Shown: in pieces, positions 52,655 through 62,784 of the stretch | Layout of the letters: each line of letters begins with the position of its first letter | Position numbering within the stretch: the stretch's first letter is position 1 | Origin: Chryseosolibacter indicum | Lineage (GTDB): Bacteria; Bacteroidota; Bacteroidia; Cytophagales; Cyclobacteriaceae | Length of the DNA stretch: 64,000 bases | Assembly: GCF_018598585.1 (NCBI RefSeq) | Contig: NZ_JAHESD010000023.1 | Location: 1-64,000, forward strand | Direction of reading: 5' to 3' | The notes under the pieces: generated by a model | The model's database searches: none | What the model saw: only the letters and a program-made list of their open reading frames with translations | Told to the model about the DNA's origin: nothing | Made by a program: the position numbers and the translations under genes

Positions 52655-55606
52655 ATGCGCAAAATTGTATTTATAGGGATTCTATTATCGGTCGCGCACG
52701 TCTGTTTTAGTCAACATCACAATTATACCATTAGGAATTACAAGGCAATTGATGGGTTGCCACAGTCGCAGGTAAATGTAATGCTTGAAGATAAGAACGG
52801 ATACTTGTGGATTGGAACAGAAGGAGGAGGTTTGGCGCGGTTTGATGGCCGCGAGTTTAAGGTATATACTACGTTAGATGGCCTTTTAAGTAACATTGTA
52901 AGTTCTCTTACACTGGACAGACATGAAAATTTATGGATTGTCCACCCAAGAGGTATCACGAAATTTAATGGAATTCAATTCAAAACTTTTGAGCAACCTG
53001 GGTCCGCTTCAAACGCTAAATGGATAAGGCGGGCTTTTGAAATAAAGGATTCCTTATTTTTTATTTCCGCTCCAGGTTTTCTAGGCAAAATTTATGATGA
53101 CTCTGCCTATTATTGGTCCAAACCATTTAAGTCTGATATTTTAATTGGCTACAGCCATCTTACTCCTGAAAACGAGATTTTACTTTACCTGAGTGATAGT
53201 ACGTTTGTAACTAAACCAAACAATAGTCTTCCTTTTGGATATAATAACAAGTTTAAAAAGATATTCAACCTCTTTAACTACAAGAACGACGTTTGCATAA
53301 AAACTGATAGTGGTTACTTCACCGTAGATGTAAAGAAAGGAAGTTATAATAAGGTTCAGCTCGGCATTAAGCATTTCATACTATTTTATGACAGTATAAA
53401 CGATGTTTTCTATACCAGAAACGGTGATCTTTTACTGAAAGAAAAACTGACAGATGATGGGATAGACATAGACACTATTTTACAAGACGTTAGTGTAAGG
53501 CAAGTACTTGTAGATTCAGAAAACAATACATGGTTTGCCTCAGATGGAGAGGGACTTTTTAAATACTTTGTCCAGGACTTTGATAAATGCAGTTCTAAAA
53601 ATATCACTGGTGTTTCAGCAGTATTTAAAGATTCTGATGGAGCTAAGTGGATCGGGACCAGGAACCGAGGGCTTTGGAAGATCAAGAAGGGAAAAGTCTC
53701 ATCTTTTATAGATAAGCATAATGACCATAGAAATGCAATATGGAGTATTACTGAATCACCGGAAGGACAGATATGGGTCGCTACCACTGCAGGACTGGGG
53801 AAGTACAACAAACAAGAGAATAAATTTACATGGCTCACAACAACACATGGACTTTCAAATGCTACCATTTTTGCGCTTGACATAGATGAAAGAGGAGGCC
53901 TTTGGATAGGTACCAATAGCGGTGGCGTTAATTATTTGTATAATAATAGATTTACTACTTATACCATTAAACAGGGATTAAGTACAAATACTGTAAACTG
54001 TATATATTACTCGCAGCGTTACAAAAAACTATTTATTGGAAATGAGTTTGGCGTAAATTCTATTGGCAATGGAACAGTTGAAAATTTACAGCTAAGAGGT
54101 TTAGACAACACCTCCATACTTTCAATCAATTCATATCGAGACTCCTTGCTGCTGATAGGATCTGGTGGCGCTGGTATAGCCATTTATAATCCAGCTACAA
54201 AATCCAATACAGTAATAACAACGCATCACGGTCTGATTTCGGACTTTGTCTATTTTGTTGTGTCTGATGAAAACGACAACCTATGGATAGGTACAGAGAA
54301 AGGAATCACTCAATTGAAGCTCAACAATGAACTTGAGATAACTAACAATCTTCATTATGACTACGAAAACGGGTTAACAGGTGTTGAAACCAATCAAAAT
54401 GCATTCTATATCAGTCCTAATGAAAAATACTTTGGGTTGATAGACGGATTGTATAAGTATAATAATTTTCAAAACGATCATAAACTATACGATTTACATT
54501 TAACAGACATACAAATCCAATACGGACAATACTCAGCAAGAGATTATGCTGATAATCTGGTAGGCTTTTTTAAGATTCCTCAGAATCTCCAATTGCCTCC
54601 TGATAAAAATCATATTACATTCTCCTTCAATAGAGTCGATAAACGTTACCCTAAATCTATTAAGTTCAGGTATCTACTCCAGAATTTCGATAAAACGTGG
54701 TCACAGCCCTCATGGAATAATCGCGTCACTTACAGTAACCTTCCTCCAGGAGACTATGTTTTGCATGTTCAGTCAACCGATAATAGGGGAAGATGGGACG
54801 CCAATCCGCTCACCTATGCTTTTACCATAAAGGCACCATTTTATCAGACTGCTTCGTTTATAGTTGGATCAATTATTTTCCTCGGTGGGTTAATAACCTT
54901 AGCACTGTATTTAAGAGTGAAGCAGCGCGTAAACAAAGTTATGATGCTGGAACGGATTCGCGCTAAGGAACAGGAAACACTTCGAAAAGAAATTGCGAGA
55001 GACTTCCATGACGAAATGGGCAATCAGCTAACAAGAATAATAAACTATGTAAGTCTTTTGAAACTCAATGGACTTGAAAATGGAGTTGATGTTCATAATG
55101 ATCTTTATACAAAAGTGGAAGACTCTGCTAAATACCTGTATACTGGCACTAGGGATTTCATTTGGTCAATAGACCCGGGTAACGATGAGCTATCAAAACT
55201 CTTTATTCATATAAGAGATTTTGGTGAAAAATTATTTGAAGAAAAGAGTATTCAGTTCAGGGCTTTTAACGAAGTAAAAGAAAAGGTAAAACTGCCGTAT
55301 GGTTTCAGCAGAGAGGCTAATCTTATCTTTAAAGAGGCCATGACCAATGCCTTTAAATATTCAAACGCAGCCAATGTTGCGCTTTACCTAAGAAGGACCG
55401 ACAGTGAGTTCGAGATGATTTTCGAAGACGATGGGATAGGTTTTTATACCGGTGATATACCAAAATTGAACGGTCTTAAAAATATTCGCGAAAGAGCCAA
55501 CAGAATCAATGCGGTTTTACGTATACAAAGTGAAAGAAATAAAGGAACTAGAATAATACTCGGTTTTAAGCTTAATAAAACATTAAAATATGGCCTTGCC
55601 CTTTAA
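52655..55606 (+). CDS. Beta-propeller two-component sensor histidine kinase
   Basis: 983 residues. Signal peptide IGILLSVAHVCFS. Repeated propeller blades contain DKNGYLWIGTEGGGLARFDG, EGQIWVATTAGLGKYN, RGGLWIGTNSGGVN and DNLWIGTEKGITQL, forming a periplasmic sensor of about 600 residues. A Y_Y_Y domain (about 640-730) and one membrane helix (VGSIIFLGGLITLALYLRV) come next. The cytoplasmic HisKA_3-type kinase has His785 (ARDFHDEMGNQ) and a HATPase with DDGIGF. Unlike SusR-type hybrids no DNA-binding domain is fused; the LuxR regulator is encoded by the next gene (17-base overlap). Confidence 0.95.
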   Translation: MRKIVFIGILLSVAHVCFSQHHNYTIRNYKAIDGLPQSQVNVMLEDKNGYLWIGTEGGGLARFDGREFKVYTTLDGLLSNIVSSLTLDRHENLWIVHPRGITKFNGIQFKTFEQPGSASNAKWIRRAFEIKDSLFFISAPGFLGKIYDDSAYYWSKPFKSDILIGYSHLTPENEILLYLSDSTFVTKPNNSLPFGYNNKFKKIFNLFNYKNDVCIKTDSGYFTVDVKKGSYNKVQLGIKHFILFYDSINDVFYTRNGDLLLKEKLTDDGIDIDTILQDVSVRQVLVDSENNTWFASDGEGLFKYFVQDFDKCSSKNITGVSAVFKDSDGAKWIGTRNRGLWKIKKGKVSSFIDKHNDHRNAIWSITESPEGQIWVATTAGLGKYNKQENKFTWLTTTHGLSNATIFALDIDERGGLWIGTNSGGVNYLYNNRFTTYTIKQGLSTNTVNCIYYSQRYKKLFIGNEFGVNSIGNGTVENLQLRGLDNTSILSINSYRDSLLLIGSGGAGIAIYNPATKSNTVITTHHGLISDFVYFVVSDENDNLWIGTEKGITQLKLNNELEITNNLHYDYENGLTGVETNQNAFYISPNEKYFGLIDGLYKYNNFQNDHKLYDLHLTDIQIQYGQYSARDYADNLVGFFKIPQNLQLPPDKNHITFSFNRVDKRYPKSIKFRYLLQNFDKTWSQPSWNNRVTYSNLPPGDYVLHVQSTDNRGRWDANPLTYAFTIKAPFYQTASFIVGSIIFLGGLITLALYLRVKQRVNKVMMLERIRAKEQETLRKEIARDFHDEMGNQLTRIINYVSLLKLNGLENGVDVHNDLYTKVEDSAKYLYTGTRDFIWSIDPGNDELSKLFIHIRDFGEKLFEEKSIQFRAFNEVKEKVKLPYGFSREANLIFKEAMTNAFKYSNAANVALYLRRTDSEFEMIFEDDGIGFYTGDIPKLNGLKNIRERANRINAVLRIQSERNKGTRIILGFKLNKTLKYGLAL

Positions 55607-56222
55607 AAAAAGAGTCTTGATTGTTGAGGACGATCAGGAGATTCGTAATAGCTTCAGCTTGATTGTAAACAGTTCGCAAAAATTTATGGTAGTGAACAGT
55701 TATGGGAATTGTGAAGATGCTATAGAGAACATTAATAAAGATAAGCCGGAAATCATTTTAATGGACATTGAACTTCCGGGAATGAATGGCATACAGGGAA
55801 CTAAAATAATTAAGGAGAAGAGCCCTCATACGGACATTATTATGGTTACTGTTTATGAAGACAGTGAGCTTGTTTTTGAAGCTCTAAAAGCTGGTGCTTC
55901 AGGTTATATTACAAAGAGCGCTAACTACATGGAGTTGCTTTCTGCCCTTGATGAAATTGTAAAAGGCGGAGCACCTATGAGCAGCAGAATAGCAAGAATG
56001 GTTATAGACAATTTCCATGTTAATCCTAACTCACCATTAACAAAGAGAGAAACAGAAATTCTTCAGTTAATTTCAGAGGGTAAAACATATACGCAGATAT
56101 CTGAAGAGCTTTTTATATCAAAAGAAACGGCGAAAACACACATTAAGAATATCTATTCAAAACTTCAGGTCAATTCTAAATCTGAAGCAATCGCAAAAGC
56201 AAATTTGGAGAAGCTTATATAA
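55590..56222 (+). CDS. NarL/FixJ-family response regulator
   Basis: 210 residues. Receiver with E13-D14-D15 and phospho-acceptor D59 (IILMDIELPGMNG), Lys in ITKSA. The LuxR-type HTH (about 150-205) reads LTKRETEILQLISEGKTYTQ, then LFISKETAKTHIKNIYSKLQ. The start lies inside the propeller kinase gene, so the two are a translationally coupled pair with the kinase as donor. Confidence 0.95.
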   Translation: MALPFKKRVLIVEDDQEIRNSFSLIVNSSQKFMVVNSYGNCEDAIENINKDKPEIILMDIELPGMNGIQGTKIIKEKSPHTDIIMVTVYEDSELVFEALKAGASGYITKSANYMELLSALDEIVKGGAPMSSRIARMVIDNFHVNPNSPLTKRETEILQLISEGKTYTQISEELFISKETAKTHIKNIYSKLQVNSKSEAIAKANLEKLI

Positions 56223-56596
56223 TATTTGAATGCGTAAAACTAAATGACAGGTAGCGTTGAGTGTATTAAAATCATTCAAAATGGGTGATAGAGAAATGAG
56301 TAACTTAACTAAAACTTTGTGATCTGTTCCTTCATCATACGAGTAGAAATTTCTTCATAAGTTTTAGGTTAAAATGAAAATTTCAAAGAAGGATTTAGCC
56401 CCTCAGACGGAGGGGCTTTTTTGTTAAAACATCATATTTAGCCATCCGCGACGGAATTCTCGATTGCAACATTAATTCATGTTATTCTGACTCATTTTTG
56501 CGTTATGTAGGTTTTGCCGGTTGTTTTAATGGAAAATTAGATCAAAACATCATTAGTTAGCAGATGTTTATAGCGGTTTCCCTTAGGAACCTTTAA
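56223..56596. other. Spacer with terminator, upstream of the TPR kinase
   Basis: About 375 bases. Apart from the terminator at 56397-56422, I see no coding frame and no confident promoter pair. A minus-strand frame at 56537-56725 overlaps the kinase start and looks like a shadow. Confidence 0.4.
56397..56422 (+). terminator. Terminator after the LuxR-type regulator
   Basis: AGCCCCTC (56397-56404) pairs with GAGGGGCT (56410-56417) around AGACG, then TTTTT. It is 175 bases after the regulator stop. Confidence 0.88.
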
Positions 56597-56597
56597 A

Positions 56598-58526
56598 ATG
56601 GCTTTTCGATCTATTTTTCTATCCTTATTGACAGTGGTGTCACTCATGCCACTGCGTTCGTTTACGCAGCAGAGGAAAATTGATAGCCTTGAATCTCTTG
56701 TTAAATCAGTACCAGTAGATACCAATAAAGTTTACCTCCTAAACACACTTGTTTCTTCTCTAAGAGAAAAAGACAATAACAGAGCACTGTCATACGCGAT
56801 TGAAGCAAAAAATTTAGCGGAATTACTGTCCCATAAAAAAGGCTTGGGCGTCGCCTTAGAGAATCTGGGATGGATATTATACCGCAAAGGCGATTACACA
56901 AAATCCTTTGACTTCTCTACGCAGGCTTTAAAAGTAAGCGAAGACCTTAATGATAAATCCGCCATAGCGAAATCATTAATTAATATGGCAGCCATTCTCT
57001 TTGAACAGAAGCAATATGAGAAGGCCATCGAGAATTTTAAAAAGGCATTCAGGGTAAGTCAGTCAATTGGCGATAAGAAAACAATGGCGCGTAGTATGAA
57101 CAACATTGGCTACAGCCTTCTGCAAACTGCCAATTATGATTCAAGTCTGTACTATGTATCCTATGCTCTTAAAATTGGTGAGTCTATTAACGACACTTAC
57201 GTTGTCGGTTTTTCGAATAGAACACTTTCTGATATTTATTTATTAAAGAAGGATTATGCAAGCGCACTAAAGCACCTGAAAAGGAGCTTGAAGATATCGC
57301 AGGATGAAGCAAACTCCTTCTTAAGAATATCCAGTTTGCATCGAGTAGGCAAGGTATATAGGGAAATGGGCGAATATGACAGGGCGTTAGCTTACTTGCA
57401 AGAAAGCATTGAGCTGTCTCATCAGTTTGGGTACAAAGAGGAGTTGGAAAGAACTTACAAATTAATATCTGACATTTACCGGGCTAAAAAGGATACCACA
57501 CATGCTTATGAGTATCAATCAAAGTATATAGAACTTCATGATTCTCTCTATGCTCAGCGGCAAAGCGAACAAATCGCATTAATGCAAGCTAAATTTGACG
57601 CCGAGATGAAGGAAAAACAGATTCAACTGCTTACCAAAGAAGCACAGCTTAGCGATGAGGCAATTGGTAGCCAAAGAATGTGGTTATACATCTATGTTGG
57701 TTGCCTTTTACTACTCATTATAGTAGCCATCATACTGTTATATGCAAACAGGCATAACACAATAGCCAAAAAACAGTTAGAGGACAAAAACAAAGAAATT
57801 AACACGCAGGCATTGCAGTTAAGAAATTTGAATGTCACAAAAGATAAATTATTTTCCATCATTAGTCATGATCTACGCAGCCCCCTTGCCAGTTTAAAGG
57901 CATTAATGGAATTGGTTGGCACGCCAAGCCTTACACAAGATGAGTTTATTCATTACACCACAATATTAAAGCAGAACCTTGATTTTGTTCAAGCGGATCT
58001 TGATAATCTTCTGATGTGGTCGCAAACGCAGATGAGAGGATTGCAGGCAAACCCCGCGCCGGTGAATTTAAAAGTATTGGTAGAGGAAAAAATTGCATTG
58101 TTTGGCGAAGCTGCTAAAAAGAAAAGCATTGCTATAATAAATGATATTGATGAGGAGGTGATAGCCTTTGCTGATAAGAACCACGTTGGCCTTGTACTGC
58201 GTAATCTTATAAGCAATGCCATTAAGTTTAACCCCGTGGGCGGATCAATACATCTGAAGTCGCGTATTGTAGAAACATATTGTCAAATATCGGTGTCTGA
58301 TTCTGGTGTAGGCATAAGCTCAGATGATATCAGTAAACTTTTTAACGCTGAAACTCATTTTACAACGCAAGGTACCAATAAAGAAAAGGGCATTGGTATC
58401 GGCTTGTTGTTAACGAAGGAATTTGTCGAGAAAAATAACGGAACTATTGCTGTAAAGAGTGAGCTTGGTAAGGGAACAACATTTACCTTTACGTTGCAGG
58501 CTAAGAACGAAGAAGTTCTCATTTAA
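56598..58526 (+). CDS. TPR-domain sensor histidine kinase
   Basis: 642 residues. Signal peptide, then about five to six tetratricopeptide repeats (residues 45-310; for example LENLGWILYRKGDYTKSFDF and LINMAAILFEQKQYEKAIEN). One membrane helix (MWLYIYVGCLLLLIIVAIIL) near 360-380 is followed by a coiled coil. HisKA has His424 (IISHDLRSPLAS) and the HATPase ends GIGIGLLLTKEF. A periplasmic TPR sensor is common in Bacteroidota. No regulator gene is adjacent; the stop is followed 22 bases later by a hydrolase gene. Confidence 0.93.
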   Translation: MAFRSIFLSLLTVVSLMPLRSFTQQRKIDSLESLVKSVPVDTNKVYLLNTLVSSLREKDNNRALSYAIEAKNLAELLSHKKGLGVALENLGWILYRKGDYTKSFDFSTQALKVSEDLNDKSAIAKSLINMAAILFEQKQYEKAIENFKKAFRVSQSIGDKKTMARSMNNIGYSLLQTANYDSSLYYVSYALKIGESINDTYVVGFSNRTLSDIYLLKKDYASALKHLKRSLKISQDEANSFLRISSLHRVGKVYREMGEYDRALAYLQESIELSHQFGYKEELERTYKLISDIYRAKKDTTHAYEYQSKYIELHDSLYAQRQSEQIALMQAKFDAEMKEKQIQLLTKEAQLSDEAIGSQRMWLYIYVGCLLLLIIVAIILLYANRHNTIAKKQLEDKNKEINTQALQLRNLNVTKDKLFSIISHDLRSPLASLKALMELVGTPSLTQDEFIHYTTILKQNLDFVQADLDNLLMWSQTQMRGLQANPAPVNLKVLVEEKIALFGEAAKKKSIAIINDIDEEVIAFADKNHVGLVLRNLISNAIKFNPVGGSIHLKSRIVETYCQISVSDSGVGISSDDISKLFNAETHFTTQGTNKEKGIGIGLLLTKEFVEKNNGTIAVKSELGKGTTFTFTLQAKNEEVLI

Positions 58527-58548
58527 TTTTACACTCAATTCTCTTCCC

Positions 58549-59547
58549 ATGCTATTTAAGAGATTTAAAGTAATGGTACTCCTCATTGTTCTGGCAGGGC
58601 TGTATTTCATTGGTCCCGCCCCTTCCCGCCCGCGATATAATGTAACCTATCCTGAAGTACCTTCAAAACCGCAAGACCTTGAGAACTATATTATCCGGAA
58701 AGAAGGCCTGCATAAAATTAAACCCGATAATGAAGCCAGGATTATTTGGGCTGATAGCAATAAGTTAAAGACAGAATATGCTGTTATCTACCTTCATGGT
58801 TTTTCTGCCAGTCAGAAAGAAGGAGACCCGGTTCATAAAAGATTTGCTAAAGATTTTGGATGTAATCTTTTTCTCTCCCGGCTCGCTGACCACGGAATAG
58901 ATACAACCGAAGCACTTTTAAATTATACAGCTGAAAGAGCTTGGAACAGTGCTAAAGAGGCGTTAGCTATCGGTAATGCCATCGGAAAAAAAGTTATTAT
59001 AATTAGTACTTCTACTGGAGGAACACTGGCGCTTATGCTCGCAGCCCAATACCCCGACAAAGTTCATGCACTTATAAACCTGTCTCCTAATATAGCCATT
59101 AACAATCCTGCTGCCTTTTTACTTAACGATCCGTGGGGTTTGTATATAGCACGAATGGTAATGGACGGAAAATATCGGGTCTCCCAAACAGATTCAATAA
59201 AATCTAAATATTGGGATGCGAAATACAGGCTAGAGGCAGCAGTGCAACTTGAAGAGCTACTCTCAACAAGCATGAATAAGGAAACTTTTAATAAAGTTAA
59301 GCAGCCTGTTTTAACATTGTATTACTATAAAAACGAGCAGGAGCAAGACCCCGAAGTGAAGGTAAGTGCCATGCTTGAGATGCACGAGCAACTCGGTACT
59401 CCATCTGAATTAAAAATAGCTAAGCCTATCCCTTCGGCAGAAGCTCACGTAATTGGTGGCGCATTGTCTTCCAAAGATGTCGAAAGTGTTTATCAAGAGA
59501 TGAGGGAGTTTGCTATTCAAACGCTTCAAATGCCTGTTAAAAATTAG
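58549..59547 (+). CDS. Membrane-anchored alpha/beta hydrolase
   Basis: 332 residues from the chosen Met at 58549 (MLFKRFKVMVLL). The longer frame from 58459 overlaps the kinase end and adds 30 unlikely residues. N-terminal anchor (VMVLLIVLAGLYFIG). HG motif YLHGFSASQKEG, nucleophile in STSTGGTLAL (Ser-Thr-Gly variant of GxSxG), His in EAHVIGG. Possibly an esterase or lipase-like enzyme facing the periplasm; substrate unknown. Confidence 0.85.
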   Translation: MLFKRFKVMVLLIVLAGLYFIGPAPSRPRYNVTYPEVPSKPQDLENYIIRKEGLHKIKPDNEARIIWADSNKLKTEYAVIYLHGFSASQKEGDPVHKRFAKDFGCNLFLSRLADHGIDTTEALLNYTAERAWNSAKEALAIGNAIGKKVIIISTSTGGTLALMLAAQYPDKVHALINLSPNIAINNPAAFLLNDPWGLYIARMVMDGKYRVSQTDSIKSKYWDAKYRLEAAVQLEELLSTSMNKETFNKVKQPVLTLYYYKNEQEQDPEVKVSAMLEMHEQLGTPSELKIAKPIPSAEAHVIGGALSSKDVESVYQEMREFAIQTLQMPVKN

Positions 59548-59698
59548 GCGGTTTTAACTAAAACGTCGGGTAATTAGCATCATTTTTATTATCTTTATTT
59601 ACCCTAAAAAGTACGTTTCCGGTACTTCCATATTCTCTAAGAATATTCAATTTCAAAATCAATCACAGACCTTTGAGATGCATCCAAGATAGCGGAGA

Positions 59699-59742
59699 AG
59701 TGCAGACAGAGTGCAGCAGGAGTGTAGAAAGAGTGGAGAAAT
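59699..59742. repeat. Degenerate 11-bp tandem repeat, four copies
   Basis: AGTGCAGACAG, AGTGCAGCAGG, AGTGTAGAAAG and AGTGGAGAAAT follow each other without gaps. The unit is not a multiple of three and the stretch is noncoding, between a hydrolase gene and kdsB. Confidence 0.6.
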
Positions 59743-59814
59743 CTTAGAGGAGTAATGAGGGATAGCTAGGGCAAGACTAACATTAGCCTGATGCCTGTAC
59801 CACCCTCTTAAAGT

Positions 59815-60570
59815 TTACAAGTCGTTCAGCTGTAATTTCTTTAAAATGCGCTCTAAATCATCCGGCGTATCTATAGCAAGCGTCTCCCGCGTAGTAATTG
59901 CAGTTTTAATCTTCAATCCAGCCTCGATCCAGCGCAATTGCTCTAGTGATTCAGCTTTTTCAAGTGTCGAAGGAAGAAGTTTGGTGATATTTCTTAAGGC
60001 ACTGCTTCTGTAACCGTAAATACCAATGTGTTGATAATAACTATGCTGGTTCAGCCAATCTTTCTGATCTACCCCTCGAAGATAAGGGATAGGATGTCGG
60101 CTAAAGTAAATAGCAAAGCCTTCGTTATCTACAACTACTTTTGGTGAGTTGGGATTAAATAAAATCTCCGACTGCTTAACTGGTTTTATCAATGTAGCCA
60201 GTTCAGTGCGGTCATCAGCAAAGCATGAACAGACAAGTTCAATCTGTTGTGGGTCTATAAAAGGTTCATCGCCTTGAATGTTGATTACAGCATCGCACTG
60301 CAAATTCAACTTCTCTATAACTTCAGCACATCGATCGGTTCCGCTAGGATGGGCGCTGGATGTCATGCACACCTCTCCTCCAAAGTTTAATACCTCACCT
60401 TGTATACGCTCATCGTCTGTTGCAACAATTACCGATTGAAGAGACGAGCACTTCTTTGCCTGCTCGTACACCCTTTGAATCATTGTTTTTCCCTTGATAT
60501 CAACCAGAGGTTTTCCCGGAAACCTGGTTGAAGCATATCGCGCCGGGATAATACCGATTATTTTAGTCAC
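59815..60570 (-). CDS. kdsB: 3-deoxy-manno-octulosonate cytidylyltransferase
   Basis: 251 residues. It activates Kdo with CTP to CMP-Kdo for lipid A-core synthesis. IIPARYASTRFPGKPLVDIK at the start, ATDDERI, VINIQGDEPFI and YLRG near residue 180 match KdsB. Complete and cytoplasmic. Shows the organism makes Kdo-containing lipopolysaccharide. Confidence 0.96.
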   Translation of the reverse strand: MTKIIGIIPARYASTRFPGKPLVDIKGKTMIQRVYEQAKKCSSLQSVIVATDDERIQGEVLNFGGEVCMTSSAHPSGTDRCAEVIEKLNLQCDAVINIQGDEPFIDPQQIELVCSCFADDRTELATLIKPVKQSEILFNPNSPKVVVDNEGFAIYFSRHPIPYLRGVDQKDWLNQHSYYQHIGIYGYRSSALRNITKLLPSTLEKAESLEQLRWIEAGLKIKTAITTRETLAIDTPDDLERILKKLQLNDL

Positions 60571-60616
60571 TTAATGTTGTTAGATAAGTCTCAAAAATAA
60601 AGAAAGCTTTTGTTTA

Positions 60617-61948
60617 TTAATCCTGAACCGATTTAACTTTTAAACTGGTGCCTTCATCACTGATAACTTCAATAGTTTCACCTTTCTCTATAAACTCGCC
60701 TCTGGTGTAGGCATCAAAGATTCTGTCGCCAATCATTACCCGACCGCTCGGTCTAAGTATTGTATGTGCTGTGCCTCTGGTTCCTACCATTGATGCATCA
60801 TAGGATGATGCGGTGTAGCCAGCTTTCCTGTCTTGGGTTTCAGTAAGCGCAACTTTACTGTAAAATCTTGTATTGCTTATCCTTGAGCCCAAGGCAAAAA
60901 GTAAAATTCCTCCTCCTAAAAATCCCCCCAGTGCTGCTGCTACCGCTACTGTAATATTGTTAAGTGGAACAAACTCAAAGTCGAAGGTGTCGTTATTGAT
61001 CATGATCAAAACGAGTGATCCCAACGTAAGTATAATGCCCGAAATGCCAGCTACGCCAAAACCGGGTAACACAAATACTTCTACAGCAATTAATATTATA
61101 CCTATAAAAAAGGCGATGATCTCCCAGTTTTCAGCAAGCCCATTAAGATAGTAGGGCACTAGGTAAAGAATAAGAGCCACCAATGCAGCAAACCCTGCAA
61201 AACCGATTCCTGGCGTCTGCATCTCAAAGTAAATTCCTGCAATAATTACAAGTATGAGCAACCCACTAATAAATGGATTAAGGAAAAACGCAATAACGCG
61301 ATCTGCTCCGCTCAACTGAAAGCGGTCAAGTTGATAGTTGCTGATGTTGTTGCGCTTTAGTATTTCTTCTATCGATTCCACCTTTGCATCGCAGAAGCCG
61401 TGTTGTATAGCTTCTGATGTTGAAAAGGTTATGATTTGCCCTTCTTTCTTAATACCTTCAATAACAAGGTTCTCATCTACCATGCCTTCTGCTATTTGTG
61501 GATTTCTTCCATTTTCTTCAGCGGTAGCGCGCATAATTGATCGCATATAAGACTGGTACTTGTCTGGTGCCTTCTGGCCAGAGCCATCAACCACAGTGGC
61601 CGCGCCGATGCTCGCCCCTGGTGACATGTAAATGCTGTCGCAGGCTATAGAAATTAAAGCGCCAGCAGAAGCTGCATCTGAATTAATATAAACCCACACA
61701 GGACTTTTATGCTTCATGATGAGATCAACGATTTCTTTCGCATCAGTAAGCACACCGCCATAAGTGTCCATTTCTATGATTACAATTTCTGCTTTCGTTT
61801 CTGACGCGTGTTTCAATGCCAGGTCTACATATCTTTTCATGGGAGCATCAATCTCACTTTTGATCTCCATAACCATGATATTCTTCTGCTGACCGAGAAT
61901 TAATGTAATGGGTAATAAAGAGAGAATAAGTGTAAATAGTTTTTTCAT
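60617..61948 (-). CDS. NfeD family membrane-bound serine protease-like protein
   Basis: 443 residues. Signal peptide FTLILSLLPITLILG. A ClpP-like domain (about 30-205) has SDAASAGALISIACDSIYMS with a Ser in place of the nucleophile and MYSP-like GASIGAA, and Lys in KAPDKYQSY. Four membrane helices and a C-terminal OB-fold NfeD domain (RVMIGDRIFDAY...) follow. NfeD proteins partner with stomatin-type proteins; none is seen nearby. Complete. 46 bases from kdsB, same strand. Confidence 0.92.
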   Translation of the reverse strand: MKKLFTLILSLLPITLILGQQKNIMVMEIKSEIDAPMKRYVDLALKHASETKAEIVIIEMDTYGGVLTDAKEIVDLIMKHKSPVWVYINSDAASAGALISIACDSIYMSPGASIGAATVVDGSGQKAPDKYQSYMRSIMRATAEENGRNPQIAEGMVDENLVIEGIKKEGQIITFSTSEAIQHGFCDAKVESIEEILKRNNISNYQLDRFQLSGADRVIAFFLNPFISGLLILVIIAGIYFEMQTPGIGFAGFAALVALILYLVPYYLNGLAENWEIIAFFIGIILIAVEVFVLPGFGVAGISGIILTLGSLVLIMINNDTFDFEFVPLNNITVAVAAALGGFLGGGILLFALGSRISNTRFYSKVALTETQDRKAGYTASSYDASMVGTRGTAHTILRPSGRVMIGDRIFDAYTRGEFIEKGETIEVISDEGTSLKVKSVQD

Positions 61949-61983
61949 ACCTTCGGACGGTTATATAAATCTATAAAAAGATA

Positions 61984-62784
61984 TTGTCTCATAAAATTTC
62001 AAATACAGGATTAGAGCTTTGGTTGACAAAACAATTTCATGGCGCAATATGGAATATTCATACACATCCTTCTAAAGATTTACTATTCATAGAGATAAGG
62101 GATGTTCAGTTAAAGGAAGTACGGTTTTCAGCTATCGATCTTTCTGGAAAAAAAATGTTATGGGACGAGATAACGCTGGAAGAAAAGTGGTGGGTAAGCC
62201 TTACAGAAGTTTCTGAAAACCTCCTGCTATTCAATATCTACACCGATACAAATAATCCTGACAGAAAAAGCCTCATATCTTTCGACTTTAATTCCCAAGA
62301 AATAAAATGGTGGAGAAACAATTTCTCCATCGGTTCTATTTCAGAAAGCCATGTCTCGGGGATAGATACCTCGATGGGAGCTAAACCGTTGGTTCTAAAC
62401 ATCGCTGACGGCGTACCTGTAACAAACCCTGTAATAACTTCGCCGCGACAAAATTTTTCTATCATTAAGCCGTTACAGTACTACGAGCAAACAAATCATT
62501 TTGAAACGGTAAAAACATTTTTGAATACCAGATTTCAACTAAATGCGCTCTCCATGATCGAGTATCTGGAAATTAACTCCCTGATAATTATTTCAGTTTA
62601 TGCACAGGAAGAGAATGATTTGGTAAATTATTTGTTAGTAGTAGATGAAGCAGGTAATCTTGTGATTAAGGAGACGATTGGGAGGAATCTGCAAGGAATT
62701 GGGGTAGATACTTTTTTCATCGTGTCAGGATATTTAATTTTCGTGCAAAATAGAAGCGTTTTTGTCTGTTATAAGTTGGTATGA
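61984..62784 (+). CDS. DUF4905-like protein
   Basis: 266 residues from a TTG start; there is no in-frame ATG upstream. LTKQFHGAIWNIHTHPSKDL, LDLSGKKMLWDEITLEEKWW-like segment (AIDLSGKKMLWDEITLEEKW) and VDEAGNLVIKETIGRN match the pattern of this Bacteroidota family of unknown function, perhaps propeller-like. The stop overlaps the LysM gene start by four bases. Confidence 0.72.
   Translation: MSHKISNTGLELWLTKQFHGAIWNIHTHPSKDLLFIEIRDVQLKEVRFSAIDLSGKKMLWDEITLEEKWWVSLTEVSENLLLFNIYTDTNNPDRKSLISFDFNSQEIKWWRNNFSIGSISESHVSGIDTSMGAKPLVLNIADGVPVTNPVITSPRQNFSIIKPLQYYEQTNHFETVKTFLNTRFQLNALSMIEYLEINSLIIISVYAQEENDLVNYLLVVDEAGNLVIKETIGRNLQGIGVDTFFIVSGYLIFVQNRSVFVCYKLV

Noticed and set aside
59590-59597. 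TATCTTTA box on the plus strand
   Set aside because: No TTG at the right distance and no plus-strand gene or terminator after it.
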